A DNA stretch of 64,000 nt from Linnemannia elongata (GCA_036320915.1 JAXBDG010000020.1:868001-932000), one strand, 5' to 3'. Positions 1 to 10,911 are shown, counted from the stretch's first letter. Program-made: numbers and translations. The notes: generated by a model not told the origin, from the sequence alone.

Positions 1-363
1 CTTGTTGTATATGTTGTTGAGGGGTTTTTGCGCTGGGTTAGGGACATTGCCTGGAACCCTGCTGTTCGAAACGAGTTTGTCACTGGTTGCGGGGATCGGT
101 CTGTTCGTGTTTGGCGGATCTTAGATGGAGATAATGGTGGTAATGGTTCAGTCTCTGTTGAATTGGTCTGGGGCTCTAACATTTGCATGCTCAGCGCGGC
201 GGGTATGAAGCTTGATGGTGTGGTTGGTCTGGATGCTGGTAATCGAAGACTGCTCATACAACGCGGTGCTGTCGGCGATTTCTTGGCCTTTGAGAGGGAT
301 CAAAAGAATGTAGGATCCGATGGCGTCTTGGAGGTTGCAGGTGAAGTTGGGTTAAAAGAATGA
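1..363 (+). CDS. 3' end of a NACHT/WD40 STAND protein (5' end outside window)
   Basis: The frame is open from base 1 and ends at a stop at 361-363. The peptide contains a terminal WD40 blade (DIAWNPAVRNEFVTGCGDRS then VRVWRIL) followed by a C-terminal cap (VELVWGSN, GVVGLDAGN). These match the ends of the two complete proteins at 13272-18743 and 20723-24733 almost residue for residue, and the DNA is also very similar. It is therefore a third member of the same tandem family. The tail after VGSDG differs from both. Function is inferred from the paralogs: a signal-sensing STAND NTPase. Only about 120 residues are visible, so the NACHT domain and start cannot be judged. Confidence 0.85.
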   Translation, partial: LVVYVVEGFLRWVRDIAWNPAVRNEFVTGCGDRSVRVWRILDGDNGGNGSVSVELVWGSNICMLSAAGMKLDGVVGLDAGNRRLLIQRGAVGDFLAFERDQKNVGSDGVLEVAGEVGLKE

Positions 364-1750
364 CTTAGCGAAGGCTTTCATTCGCAAAAAGACGGAGAGG
401 TGGAGCCCGAGAGCTAGTTAAAGGATATTAGAGGTGTCTCTTTTTTCTTTGAACATACAAAATCATCTCTTCCTTAATCCACTCCACTTCTCGCAGAGTA
501 GAAAGAAAAGAATTCCATGACCATAGTGGTCTAGGATATGAATAGAAAGATGAGATTGGTCACCGCATCCGGGTAATGCATGGAGTAGGGAGACGACAAA
601 ATCACATGTAATGCTAGACTTGGATTCTTTGGATACCCAATGTACTAATTATGGGAGAAGTTGCTTCTTTGATGTGACTTTGGTACACAATTTCCTCCAG
701 TTCAACCTTTTCTTTGTTTCGTTTCTCTTTATTCTCTCTCTGCCCTGTAAATTGATGTAACGGTGTCGGTGGTGTTGTTTCTTTCTTTTTTGTTTTCGCT
801 TTAATCCTAGTGCGAGCGTGTGTCTCATTGATCGCCAAGAAAAGCGAGATAGGTTGTGGAGATCGGGCGCTATTTTGTCTTTGTCGTTGTCGGTGTTATA
901 ACTTTGAAGAGAAGGAAAAAACATATGTCTTTCATATGATCTTGTGGCTGGTAGAGGGAACACTATGACAACTGTCGCTCACGCAGTGGTAAAGAGAACA
1001 TCCATCTCCAAAAAGTCACCTCATACAGGTGCAAGATGGGGATGAAAATAGGCCTTCTGGGTCAAGAATTCACAAACGCGACAAGGAGTCAAATTGGATG
1101 CGTTTTGATTGAGATAAACTGGATTTTGATCTCTTGGACGCGGGTATATTTGATAAACGCGTTTTGTTGGTATCATTGATAAGATGGCAAAGCGTTGTCA
1201 CGCACCAGAAGGACAGGTATAAATACCCCCCGCTTCACCACTTTCTTTGTTTTTCCTTTCTTTCTTCTTTCTTCTTTTTTTGTTATATTTTCTTTTTTTT
1301 TCTTTTGTCTGCTTTCTTTCCTATCTTTCTTCCTTTTATTTTTAACCCTCTATCTCCATCTCCTGCCCCCCCCCCTTTTTTTTTCTCTTGGTTCCTTTCT
1401 TCATCTTTTGGTCAATTATGAGAACTTGTGTGCCACTCTGAGCGAGTAAACAGCAGTCACGTTAGCCGATAGCAGTCACGTATAGCCGACATCGTAGGAT
1501 CAAAAAGAAAAGTCGCTTGAACGCTTGGCTGCCACAAACCAGCTACGCTACACTGGAGATCGTCACGTACAACTTCCATCAAATCGAGGAATTACCTCCG
1601 AAATCAACAGCAACCAGTCTGGCGAACTTTCTTATGAAAGGCTCTTCTTGTGCCAAGAGTACTGTAAATAAGCAGATTATAGAAAAGCACATATCATAGA
1701 GGCAATACATTGAAGAATCATCCAGTGGTGAAAAGTGGACAGTCAGACAT
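364..1750. other. intergenic, no supported gene
   Basis: I see no convincing gene. Positions 1240-1395 are a long pyrimidine-rich tract that gives spurious Phe/Ser-rich frames on the plus strand. A short direct duplication of about 19 bp (AGCAGTCACG followed by TAGCCGA) lies at about 1452-1489. The right edge is the 3' side of the minus-strand methyltransferase relic. Confidence 0.6.
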
Positions 1751-2743
1751 TTATTTTTTGGTTGCGACAATAACCCACAAGTGGTACACTCGCAGTGTCT
1801 TTGGTTCCTTCAGAGCCTGGTGCAGCGCTTCAGTGAATACACCCATCAAATCTTCAGCTTGATCCTTCTTCAGGCCACCGTACTGCACCCACATACTTGT
1901 AAACGTGCTGAAAAAAACTGAGGAAAGCATATCCGCAGTGCGAGTAGCGATATCGTCCAGCGTGATTCGCTTTGCTCGATAGTCGGAGGCACCCAACTCT
2001 TCAATGTCATGCAACTCCATTACGTCGACAGTCCAGTCGGAATCGCTAAACGCACTTGCAACTTCGGCGCGGTTACGGCTGTAGGTGGGCCCGTTGCAGT
2101 ATTTCTGCATCCAAGCCAGACTAGCGGCACCACGCTCGGCAACAATCTCATGGACGCGCTTGAAATCGTCGGAGAAGCACGAGTTCATGCCCGATTGACC
2201 ATCGGGAACACCGGGGAATGACAGGACTAGTTTGCCGCCTTGTCGTAGTTCTTGATGACGCGAGGAAACATACGCGGCGAAATCTTGGCGGGCCTGGTTT
2301 GCTATCTTTGGCAGTGAGGGACCTTCCCCTATTAACCACGATGGACTGCTGAGCCAATGGAGACTTGCGTTGGAATACACCAGATCGAGGGTGCCGGGTT
2401 TCGTCAAAGGAGTGTACATACTCTTTCCGAGAGTGTGCAAGGTCGGGTTGAAGGTGGCCACCGCAGAACTTGAGACCAGGGAAAGGACCTTGTCGAAGTC
2501 GTTGTCCGGCAAGTCATTAAATATAAATGACACGGTAGCGGAGGGGTCGCGGTCCACAACAGCTTGGCAGACAGCATGAGCGAAATCGACAGAGTTGACA
2601 CCGTGACTGCAGGCGTTCTCCAGGACACGGACGCAGTGGTCGGACGAGATTGATGGCAGGTGCTAGGCTGCCTCGACAATGTACTTGAGCAAGTTGGCAG
2701 CGACTTTACATTGAATAGTCACCTTTTTGTTATAGTTGGTCAT
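1751..2743 (-). pseudogene. SABATH-like SAM-dependent carboxyl methyltransferase, one in-frame stop
   Basis: The minus-strand frame from 2743 begins MTNYNKKVTIQCKVAANLLK, the typical start of fungal SABATH-like methyltransferases. It meets a TAG at 2663-2665 and then continues in the same frame to 1751. After the stop come HLPSISSDH, the NACSHGVNS cofactor-binding loop, FIFNDLPDNDF, LVYSNASLHWLS and a C-terminal HLWVIVATKK. SABATH enzymes transfer a methyl group from SAM to carboxyl groups of small metabolites such as salicylate and jasmonate. About 330 codons is near full length, and only the single TAG, where a Gln codon would fit, breaks it. A 25-codon N-terminal piece and a 304-codon remainder result. 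It is divergent to the broken methyltransferase at 3691-4875. Alternatives are a recent null allele, a sequencing error, or an intron ending at this TAG; the last is unlikely because sequence homology is continuous across it. Confidence 0.8.
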
Positions 2744-3012
2744 CGATTTGATGGTTTGAGAGGGTACAGCGGATGGTATTATATCAGTCCATAGGTGTGA
2801 AAAGAGTGGTTTCTTGAGGACGGGTAGCTGGGCGAGGACGGATATTATGCCCAAGATCTTTTGAAAAGGATGTCTCATGAACTTGAACATGTTAAACGAG
2901 TGTGTGGCGTAAGGGCTAGTGTAGAATGATACGGATAAGATGAGAATTGGGGTGGTTGCCAGCAAGCACCATATTTAAAAGTGATCATTTTCGTTGATGC
3001 TTATTCTGTTTC

Positions 3013-3605
3013 GTCACTTGATTTTTGTTTTTTCGTCCCTTGATCTTTTTCATCCTTTGATCTTTTCCAGTCACTACATGAAAAAAAGGATGTTAAAAAA
3101 CAAGGGTGTAAAAAATCAAGGATGTAAAAAGCTCAAGGATCAACAAAAACAAGAGTGAAAAAGTTTACGGGGGTGAAAATGAATAAATTATGTAAAAGAG
3201 CAAATGATGTTAAAGAACGAGGGATGTAAAAAAAACAAGGGATGAAAAAATAAGGGTGACAAAGAACAAGGCATGAAAGAGATCAAAGGGCGAAAGAGAA
3301 CAAGAGATCAAAATAACAATGGGGCAAAAAACAAAAGTAAAAAGGATCAAGGAACAAAAAAAAAAAAGAGGGCGTGATGAAGATCAAGGGATGGAAACAA
3401 TTGAAGCAGTGGAATATACTATTGTGCCTTTCAAACAAAAAAAATTAACCACTAATCGAGTCGTGAGCGGGGTTTGCATGGGTGTGGAAAATGAATGTTG
3501 TAGTGGTGGCTAAAACAATACATTTTTTGTGAAATGCACAGTAGGTGAAGAAAAATCAAGGGATGGAAAAGACTAAGGGACGAAAAAAAGACCAAGGGAA
3601 CGGAA
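3013..3605. repeat. degenerate CAAGGGATGAAAAA-type repeat field
   Basis: The spacer between the two divergent methyltransferase relics is filled with irregular copies of a motif resembling AACAAGGGATGTAAAAA. From about 3080 to 3375 and 3548 to 3605 the copies read on the plus strand. From about 3013 to 3070 they read on the minus strand (CCCTTGATCTTTTTC), so the block is roughly a foldback centred near 3075. No coding potential is seen. The same motif recurs at 5455-5990. Confidence 0.6.
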
Positions 3606-3690
3606 TGATCCGAAAGCTATATCCTTAAATACCGACAACACAACAAGTCGGTGCAAATCACTTGTAAACTTTCGCTTCTTCATTTTCACA

Positions 3691-4875
3691 ATGCTAACAA
3701 GTAAGACATCCTTCCTCTATGTTTCTGATCCCATCTTGTAGTCCCGAGTGCTGCTAAATGCTTATTGTGTCTCCAGTCTCCAATATCCTTAGTCGATGGT
3801 CGACATTTATGCCTAGCATCCTCACAAAGCAGGAAGCAGAACGCGAAGACATCCTTGATATCAGCCAGAACGGTCAACTCGATAGTCTTGGCAGTTTCAA
3901 AGCCAGGATCACAGAAGGTGTCTTCAAGGCCAGCCTTGGAAAACGACAAATACCTATCGAGGTCATGTACCAAGGGGATGGAGCCAACCTGTATGCTGCA
4001 TACTCCTCAAGTCCCGCGTATTATCTGTATCAAGCGGAGCGTAGTATTTTGCAAACATACGCTGATGAGATGGCCTCTCTCATTGCCGATCGATCCAGCA
4101 TCATCGAACTCGGCGCAGGCTCGCTTGAGAAGACCCGGGTACTGCTTCAAGCCGTGGCGCAAGCGCCTCAGGTTGCTGACGGCATCGACTACTACGCACT
4201 CGACATTATCGCAACGCATTGGTCGAGTCTTTGGCTTCATTGCCGGTATTGAATAAGATCAAGTGCCATGGGATGTTTGGGACCTACAATGATGGGTTGC
4301 ATCATGTTGCCAAGTTGCAACGACGGAGCGATGTCGAGAAAGTCCCGCGTGTGTTCGTGTGGCTGGGGTCAAGTATCGGAAACCTGACAGTGGAAGGTGC
4401 TGTTGCAACTGTGAAATCCATTGCCGATGTTATAGTTGACGGCGACATGATCTTGATTGGTGTAGATGGGTGGGCCTCGGACACGATCATGGACGCCGCT
4501 TATGAGCCGGCAGACAAACTCGTGCTAAACACTTTGATGAACGCCAACGAGATTCTAGGACAAGCCGTTTTTGACATGAGCAAGTTTGTCTATTCCGCTC
4601 AGGTTAATCTTTTGGAAGGTCGCAATGAGTGTTGTTGTATGGCATCTGAGGCTGTCGAGCTGAATTATCAGGGCGAAACTGTTCGGATGGAGCGAGGTGA
4701 GAGGATTCTTGTGGTGCCGAGCTACAAGTACGCGGACGAGCAAGTGGTTGACATGGTCAAGGCCACTGGTTGCCTTGAGGTCGTCCGACGCTTTGGGACA
4801 CCCGACGATGCCGAGATCCATTACGGTGTTTGGATATGGCGCAAGACAGCTCGTTCCACGATGAGTTTTAAGTAG
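3691..4875 (+). pseudogene. EgtD/EasF-like histidine-specific SAM methyltransferase, frameshifted
   Basis: A probable first exon (3691-3700, ATGCTAACAA) is followed by a GTAAGA donor, and a CAG acceptor ends at 3776. Splicing gives MLTISNILSRW and joins the long frame. The first half shows KARITEGVF, YYLYQAERSILQTYADEMA and the SAM-binding IELGAGSLEKTRVLL. The frame then breaks near 4205-4212, just after YYALDI. The family signature resumes in another frame: ESLASLPVLNKIKCHGMFGT, VFVWLGSSIGN, VDGWA and the C-terminal YGVWIWRK, with a stop at 4875. In this family SAM methylates histidine or a related amino-acid amine, as in ergothioneine and ergot-alkaloid synthesis. The two halves abut without a gap, so a 1-base loss or 2-base gain fits better than an intron. 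Sequencing error remains possible. Confidence 0.8.
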
Positions 4876-5454
4876 CCAAGTGTCGTGGTTGCCTCGGGTC
4901 GCCTGGTTTAAACAGGATTCGCTGTTGCCCTTGTTTCGTCGAACACGCCCCGGATTTTGGAGTCTTCTGTCACTGGGCCTCCACCACCAATTGAACTTTT
5001 GCCGCCATCCTGATGCTTCTATCCTTCTGACCCGGTGTCCGAGCTACTTGGCTGGAACCTTCCAGCAATGTTCTTTGCCCTTCTCCTTCATTGCCTTCCT
5101 CCCTCATTGCCTTTTCTTCTCGTTGCCCTTTTCTTCACCATTACCCATTTACCTCTACCATTCGTTTGCCATTTGCCATTCTCCATTCCGGTTCCTCATT
5201 CGGCAGTCCAGACCCTTCCCCATTTTCATCCCGCCCTTAGTATAAGGAGGCTCTCCGTTCTCCTGTGCTTGTTCCTCAGTCTATAACAATCCATTTCCCT
5301 CCCTGTCCCCTGCACTCTCGTTCTTTGTTTCACTCTTCTTCTACACAATAAATCATAACAGTTACCATGTTCATTCTTCGGAGAATTACCTGCTCATCAC
5401 ATTGTAGTTTTGCGTCCATAACATCAAACTTACAGTGACAGTAAGAAAAAACAA

Positions 5455-5990
5455 TGAGGTGACAAAGGGGAAAAAAGAGTTCAAGGGATGAAAGATTCTC
5501 AAATAAAAAGATTATGGGATGAGCAGAAAACGAGGCATGAAAAAAAATATATAATGACAGGGACACAGAAAACGATCAAAGGCAGAATGAAAAAGAAAGA
5601 GTACAAAAGGCTAGGTAAACTACCCGCCTAACTTGCGGCATACAGGTGTTCACAGCGATGTGGCCTTTTGACCCTGGGATGTTGGTTCCATCTATCATAC
5701 TTTGGTGGGAGACTTGATGACTAAGTGTTCGCTAAGATTGGAATGTTAGCGATTGGAAAGAATAAGGGGTGAAAATGAAAGGCTCAAAGGGGAAGTCAAA
5801 AGAAGTAAAAAAATAAAGTTAGGGATCAAGAACAAAGTGCGAAGGCAGAAAAGAAAGAGAGAGGATCGGGAAAGAAGGACAACGCAGAAAGAAGGACGAA
5901 AAAAATAAATACGCAAAGAATCAATTACAGAGAGAGAAGGCAATGAAAAGAACTGTAGGGAAGATCATGGACTGAAAGAGAAGACGGAAA
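5455..5990. repeat. second field of CAAGGGATGAAA-type degenerate repeats
   Basis: Copies such as TCAAGGGATGAAAGA, TTATGGGATGAGCAGAAAA and AATAAGGGGTGAAAATGAAA occur repeatedly at 5455-5600 and 5750-5990. The motif matches the block at 3013-3605, so the EgtD-like relic sits between two repeat fields of the same kind. Confidence 0.5.
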
Positions 5991-6495
5991 CAAAAAGGGG
6001 GTTCAAAGTATACGTGTGTATTTATGAGACCAGCCTGCAGCTGATTGCAGAACAACGGTTTAACGCGCCAACAGTAGTCTAATAATGCAGTAACGGTTGA
6101 CCTTAGCGACGGGGCACTTCGACCAGAAAAAAAAAAGTTAGTTGCTTCCTTGCAGCACCTAACCTCGGCACTGTCCCTTGATCCCTCTTTCTACGTCATT
6201 AGTCTTTCTCGCTGTAGCCCGATGATATCTCTGTAATTCTACTGCCTTACTACTTACCGCGTGTTCATGGACAATACTTTCTCTATGTTTCCACGTTTAG
6301 TTTCCTTCCTTCTCGCTACGCGAATTCCTAGTACCTTTCCTTCCTTCTTCTGCCTACACGCTATCCGCCAGCAATTGAGCTTCATGACTTTCGTCCTTGA
6401 CCTTCTAGTTTTCCTTCATCTTTTCTCTTATCAACCACATCCCACTAAAGTACTTGCACACGCACGCCATGTTCTCATCCTTGCTCCTTCTCTCT

Positions 6496-6498
<3 letters not shown>

Positions 6499-6537
<39 letters not shown>
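6499..6537. repeat. poly(T) tract, about 39 bases
   Basis: This is an uninterrupted T run preceded by a CT-rich stretch. It lies about 550 bp upstream of the F-box gene start. It could be the tail of a minus-strand retrocopy or simple slippage; nothing nearby decides between these. Confidence 0.8.
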
Positions 6538-6538
<1 letters not shown>

Positions 6539-7092
6539 TTGCTGACCGCCTTTTGGTCATTCCAATCCCAGTAAGCGGAATCAACCCTCAGCCTGAAATC
6601 TACACTCATAAACAGAACAGTCGTGAATCGAGGAAGGCGTCCTCATTTTGCTCAATGGCTCTCGACCTTCCACAAGGAATGAGAAAGAGATGCGGATCAA
6701 GACCGTTTAAAGAGAGTCGACCGAACAAACTGTGCAATGATGCTGGTCTCTGTCAGACCGGTACACGGCATCTCCCTATAAGGCTAATGACGCAATGTTG
6801 CTACACATCTTTAGACTTAGAGAGTAGGTTACTGGAGGACGGTTCTGGCGAGTCAGTTGCCTGGGCCTGACCAGGTGCTGTTGGCGCAGCTTTTCTTTAT
6901 TTCTACCTCATCGGAGAATCAACAAAAGAAGAAGAAAAAAAAGGTTCAGGGGCAATGTGTTTATCGCCTTATTTGTAGTTTTGGGGGCGGGTTTTTCTAT
7001 TTATCTATCGGACTCATTCCATTTTTTTTTTCTTTTCTCTTCATTTTTAATCACCATACATCCTCATCTCCACCCACATCCTCACCTCCACC

Positions 7093-8271
7093 ATGTCAGA
7101 ACCCGACAATTCATCAACACGAATCTCCAATGCCACTGCAAGCAGCATTGTCAACTCTTTACCAGAACTCATCGAGCTCATCGGACAAGACCTCCCCCCC
7201 TCCGATCTCGTCGCTTGTGTCCAAGTATGTCGCCTCTGGAACCAAACCCTCCTCCCGCTCGTGTGGCATGCGGTCAACCCGGAGAAACAAAGGGCCTGGC
7301 AGTCAGAGAAAGTCGAACAATGGACTCGGATCAGTTTTGTCAATAATTGTCATCTTATCCGGAACTTGACGGCCAATTGGGATGTTCTTCTCGAGACTGC
7401 TGCAGCACAGTGCAGAAATCTGACGTCGTTGACTGTTCACGGCGTAAGGCATATCCTTCCCGAGCACTTCCATACCTCCTCGCCTTCCTCTTGCGCGGCA
7501 GACTCTACTATTGCCAATGATCAGTCACCGTCCGTGGAACTTCCGTGGATCACCAAACAATCCGACGACGTTCAACAAGATACCCCACAGGAACGCCGGG
7601 ACTTGGAGTTGTTCTGGCAGCTCGTTCTTCAAAACCCAGGACTTGTCCGTCTCCATTTCCCACAGACTACTGTCATCAATATTCTCCCCCAGGCATACAT
7701 TCTTGAGACCGTGTCACGGATCAAGAACCTAAGAGAGCTCAATACGAGGTTGATGAACGTGGATCTTTCGACTCTGCTGGACACTCTACCGCAATTGGAG
7801 CGACTGTCGTGTTCTCCTTCTTTGGGAAGCGTCACTCTATCGAAGAATTACTCGAACCTTCGACAATTGAAGTACCTAAGATCGGTCCAAGTATCGATGT
7901 TCATTGAGGTCCTGAAGCACCTCCCCACGCTAGAGAGTCTAATGCTCTCGAGAATTATTGCGGAGGAAGATCTACCTACCTCGACATATGAGATCCTCTG
8001 CGAGACGGTGTCGACTGCAGTGGTGACGTTTCCGCAAGTGAGAGAGTTTGAGGTTCATTGGATGTCGCCGCATGAGGAACGATATGTTGCGGTGATGCTA
8101 GGGGTGTTTCCGGAGGTGAGGCGCTTGTATTTGCCGAGACTTTCCGTGGAGATTAGGAAGGTGATGTGGGAGAGGCATTATTGGTTGGAGGAGTTTAAGG
8201 ACCGTAGCGATGGGATTGTGGATGAATGGAAGGAGCGACGGGCCAAGGATGCTGCGGGTGTTCGACTGTAA
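7093..8271 (+). CDS. F-box-like/LRR protein, copy 1 of a tandem family
   Basis: A single uninterrupted frame encodes 392 residues starting MSEPDNSSTRISN. Residues about 23-62 form an F-box-like motif (LPELIELIGQDL, VCRLWNQTLLPLVWHAV), which in known proteins binds Skp1 of SCF ubiquitin ligases. The rest holds degenerate leucine-rich segments (NLTSLTVHGV, LPQLERLSC, LPTLESLMLS), presumably for substrate binding. The C-terminus (VMWERHYWLEEF then EWKERRAKD) is shared with the paralogs at 9016 and 10912. The ATG follows a CA-rich leader, and an AATAAA lies about 40 bases after the stop. The gene is intronless like its neighbours. The family is clear; the target is unknown. Confidence 0.85.
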   Translation: MSEPDNSSTRISNATASSIVNSLPELIELIGQDLPPSDLVACVQVCRLWNQTLLPLVWHAVNPEKQRAWQSEKVEQWTRISFVNNCHLIRNLTANWDVLLETAAAQCRNLTSLTVHGVRHILPEHFHTSSPSSCAADSTIANDQSPSVELPWITKQSDDVQQDTPQERRDLELFWQLVLQNPGLVRLHFPQTTVINILPQAYILETVSRIKNLRELNTRLMNVDLSTLLDTLPQLERLSCSPSLGSVTLSKNYSNLRQLKYLRSVQVSMFIEVLKHLPTLESLMLSRIIAEEDLPTSTYEILCETVSTAVVTFPQVREFEVHWMSPHEERYVAVMLGVFPEVRRLYLPRLSVEIRKVMWERHYWLEEFKDRSDGIVDEWKERRAKDAAGVRL

Positions 8272-8518
8272 TGGAGATAGCGTCAGGGTCTTCTTTTGCA
8301 AGAAGAGGATGAATAAACAATGGACAACGAATGGTTGTATGAGGCCATACCTGGTATCCACATGCCACCAAAAGCAAAATAAGATTTTATTTTGCGTGGC
8401 GCTTCAGACAGGTACACACACAAGAGTACAAGGACAAGGGCAGGAAAAGGAGGCTGCTCTTTTCTTCTACATTACTTTTCTATCACCGCCATTGCCACCA
8501 CCACCTCCCTCATCAACA

Positions 8519-8741
8519 ATGTCGGAATCAACAAGGATGAGAGGGGACCCTCCAAGCATTGCCAGGACTGGTGGAGCTCATAGGACACATCCTCACTCCG
8601 TGCGTCTGTCGTTCATGGAACGAGATTCTATCACTCCTTTTGTGGCATACAGTCGACAATCACTCCCAGCCCTGGAGCAATATCATCAAGCATGAAGCCT
8701 CAGGGGGACGAACGTGGGATGAATTCGACGGTTGGGTCTAG
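8519..8741 (+). pseudogene. truncated, frameshifted F-box relic
   Basis: The ATG at 8519 opens MSESTRMRGDPPSIA, like the F-box paralogs. The motif continues in another frame as LPGLVELIGHIL-type sequence then VCRSWNEILSLLLWHTVD, ending at 8741. It contains a frameshift near 8557, an internal deletion within the F-box and no LRR region. It lies between two intact copies, so it is a failed tandem duplicate. Confidence 0.75.
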
Positions 8742-9015
8742 TTGCTCTTTGAAAAGCACCCTCCCCGCCCTTTTTTTTCTTATTTCACACGGTTTTGGAC
8801 TCGATCGTTTGTGACGCCGCGTGAAACTGTCTCGAGTTCAGAGAAGAACGATTAAAAAAATCCATACGAGAAAAACATGCCCTCTATTCACCAAAACATC
8901 TAAAAAAAATAGTGACATATTTTTCCCTCCTCCCTTCCCTTGTTGCCTTTCTTGCTCTATTATCACCCCCGCTCCCCTCTTCTTTCTCTTTCTTTTCTTC
9001 ACACATTTGTTCGAC

Positions 9016-10230
9016 ATGACCACTACCACCACCTTGAACATCTCAGGACAAACCTCATCAACAACAACACTCATCACAAATGCCACCAGCAAAGTCATTG
9101 CATTGCCAGAACTCATCGAGCACATCGGTCATCACCTCGACTCCAGCCTCTTCCCCTGTGTTCAAGTCTGTCGCGTCTGGAACCGTATCCTCACCCCTTT
9201 ACTATGGCACACCGTCAACATTGATACTATGCCCTGGCTCAAAAAGTTCGACAAGGTTGCCAATGATCTCAAGTCAAGCGAGGAGACGGAAATGTGGATC
9301 AAGTTAGTCTTCGAGAGACATGGAAGACATATCCGGCACTTGGACACCTCTTGGAGCAGTGTTATTGAGGCTGCTTCACTAGATGTTAGCAATTGCAGGA
9401 ATCTTGTCTCGTTGACGTTTGAGGGTGAGCGGTATACGCATTCTGCTCCGACAGCTCTCGTGCCCGATGTTGTGAACAACATCAATAACAACTACAACAA
9501 CTATTTGCCTTCACCTCTTCAGCAGCACAATGATGGCAATGCCATTAATGGGGAAAACCTTCGACACAGGTGGATTTTCGAACGATTCTTCTCGCTTATT
9601 CGACAAAACCCAGGACTCGTCCGGATCCAGTTTCCGTTACATGGAGCCGTGATGACCGCCTCCAAGACGTACATATTCGAGACTCTTTCTCTGTTACGGA
9701 AACTGAAGGAACTCGATCAGGCAAGACTCCAGCTGGATATGGCGACCTTGCTGGAGACAGTTCCCCAATTGGAGCGGTTGCGTAGGAGCGACTTCCCGAG
9801 CCTGTTCTCTCTTCAACAACAATACCCCAGCCTCCGCGTGTTGCATCTTGGGACCTTTGTTAATTTCACACCCTTGCTTGAGATGCTCAAGCACCTCCCT
9901 GGCCTGGAAGAATTGCGATTTGAGGGTATCCTGGGTGATCCTGGGGCGACATACACAGTATCTCGCGACAATGCAGAGGCATCGGAAACGTTTCGGAACC
10001 TGAGCACGCTGCAGTTCGACGATCAATGGAGACACGAGGGCACGCACAGGTATATCGTGTTGCTCTTACGATTGGTTCCTAATCTGGTTAGACTGCTCGG
10101 CCTGGAGATTCATGGCGAAGTGAAGAAGGCGCTATGGGACTATTGTTATTTTTTGGATGAGATTCGGGATGTCAATCAGTGGGACATTGAACCCTGGCGG
10201 CAGCGTCGAGCAGACGATGCGAGTCGTTGA
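9016..10230 (+). CDS. F-box-like/LRR protein, copy 2
   Basis: This encodes 404 residues from the ATG at 9016. The frame is open further upstream to 8821, but that extension is a low-complexity Phe-rich leader without paralog similarity, so the internal ATG is preferred. The F-box-like motif lies at residues about 30-70 (LPELIEHIGHHL, VCRVWNRILTPLLWHTV). Degenerate LRR segments follow (NLVSLTFEGER, VPQLERLRRSDF, LPGLEELRFEG), and the shared C-terminus is KALWDYCYFLDEI then WRQRRADDA. An Asn-rich insert (NNINNNYNNY) is at about residues 155-165. The role is inferred as an SCF substrate adaptor. It is intronless and sits in a head-to-tail array with 7093 and 10912. Confidence 0.85.
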   Translation: MTTTTTLNISGQTSSTTTLITNATSKVIALPELIEHIGHHLDSSLFPCVQVCRVWNRILTPLLWHTVNIDTMPWLKKFDKVANDLKSSEETEMWIKLVFERHGRHIRHLDTSWSSVIEAASLDVSNCRNLVSLTFEGERYTHSAPTALVPDVVNNINNNYNNYLPSPLQQHNDGNAINGENLRHRWIFERFFSLIRQNPGLVRIQFPLHGAVMTASKTYIFETLSLLRKLKELDQARLQLDMATLLETVPQLERLRRSDFPSLFSLQQQYPSLRVLHLGTFVNFTPLLEMLKHLPGLEELRFEGILGDPGATYTVSRDNAEASETFRNLSTLQFDDQWRHEGTHRYIVLLLRLVPNLVRLLGLEIHGEVKKALWDYCYFLDEIRDVNQWDIEPWRQRRADDASR

Positions 10231-10792
10231 TAAGGGGAGCGATTACGAAGTAAGCAAATAAATGATGAACCATGGAGCTAGAGATAAGTGGGTCTTGTTG
10301 AGAATGTCAGAGCAGACTTGGCCTTTCTCTTGTTGTTTCCTCCTTTTCCTCCCTTTTCTTGCGATTTTCTGATAGAGACCATGGGCTCTCATTGTTAAAC
10401 GTGTGAAAAAAATCAAGGCAAACAAAAATCTAGGGGTAGCTTGCCCGTCATTGGTTGCTGATCAGCCTCCTCTTCTGTGTATCAGAGGTAAAGCGGGAGG
10501 TGAATGTTATTGGTCCGTTAAGCGTACGATGGAGCTGAAACGGGAGAAAAAGTGGAGCGGATCTTGGTTGGGTCACTATAGTCCGACTTTTTTTGGTTTG
10601 CTTATGTTGAAAAGAGCGACGATCAAAGTGATTTTCGTCGTCTTTTTTGTCTCCCGCACCGGCGCCAAATCCTATAATCCCTTTTTTAGATGGCTAATCC
10701 ACATTTGGTTAGATGGAACTCTGTTATGTTTTGGTATTGATCATCCCTGATCATCCCTGATCATCCCTCAGCTAACGCGTATTTCTCTTTCT

Positions 10793-10824
<32 letters not shown>

Positions 10825-10911
10825 CCTTTTCTTCCTTTCTCCTTTTCTTTCTCTCTTCTTTACTCGTCATCACCTTTCTACAGGATCCTCCACCAGCATT
10901 CTACAACAGCC
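10231..10911. other. intergenic spacer with simple repeats
   Basis: No gene is supported. It contains a 10-bp direct repeat in three copies (10739-10768, GATCATCCCT) and a poly(T) tract at 10795-10824. These are followed by the pyrimidine-rich leader of the next F-box gene. Confidence 0.6.
10739..10768. repeat. three direct copies of GATCATCCCT
   Basis: Three perfect back-to-back 10-bp units, each with a palindromic TGATCA core, lie about 145 bp upstream of the F-box ATG at 10912. They may be a promoter element or slippage product. Confidence 0.8.

Larger units (their letters stand above)
4876..7092. other. intergenic, low-complexity DNA
   Basis: No gene is supported. Positions 5040-5340 are pyrimidine-rich and produce Phe/Leu/Ser-rich spurious frames. 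Positions 5455-5990 are purine-rich and carry the CAAGGGATGAAA motif. Positions 6500-6540 are a homopolymer. The last part (about 7020-7090) is the T-rich and CA-rich leader of the F-box gene at 7093. Confidence 0.6.

Noticed and set aside
2663..2665. Intron acceptor ending at the TAG in the SABATH-like gene
   Set aside because: Family sequence is continuous on both sides in the same frame with no room for an intron, so a nonsense change is simpler.
8821..9015. N-terminal extension of the second F-box protein
   Set aside because: Phe/Ser/Pro-rich leader sequence absent from both paralogs; the ATG at 9016 aligns with the paralog starts.
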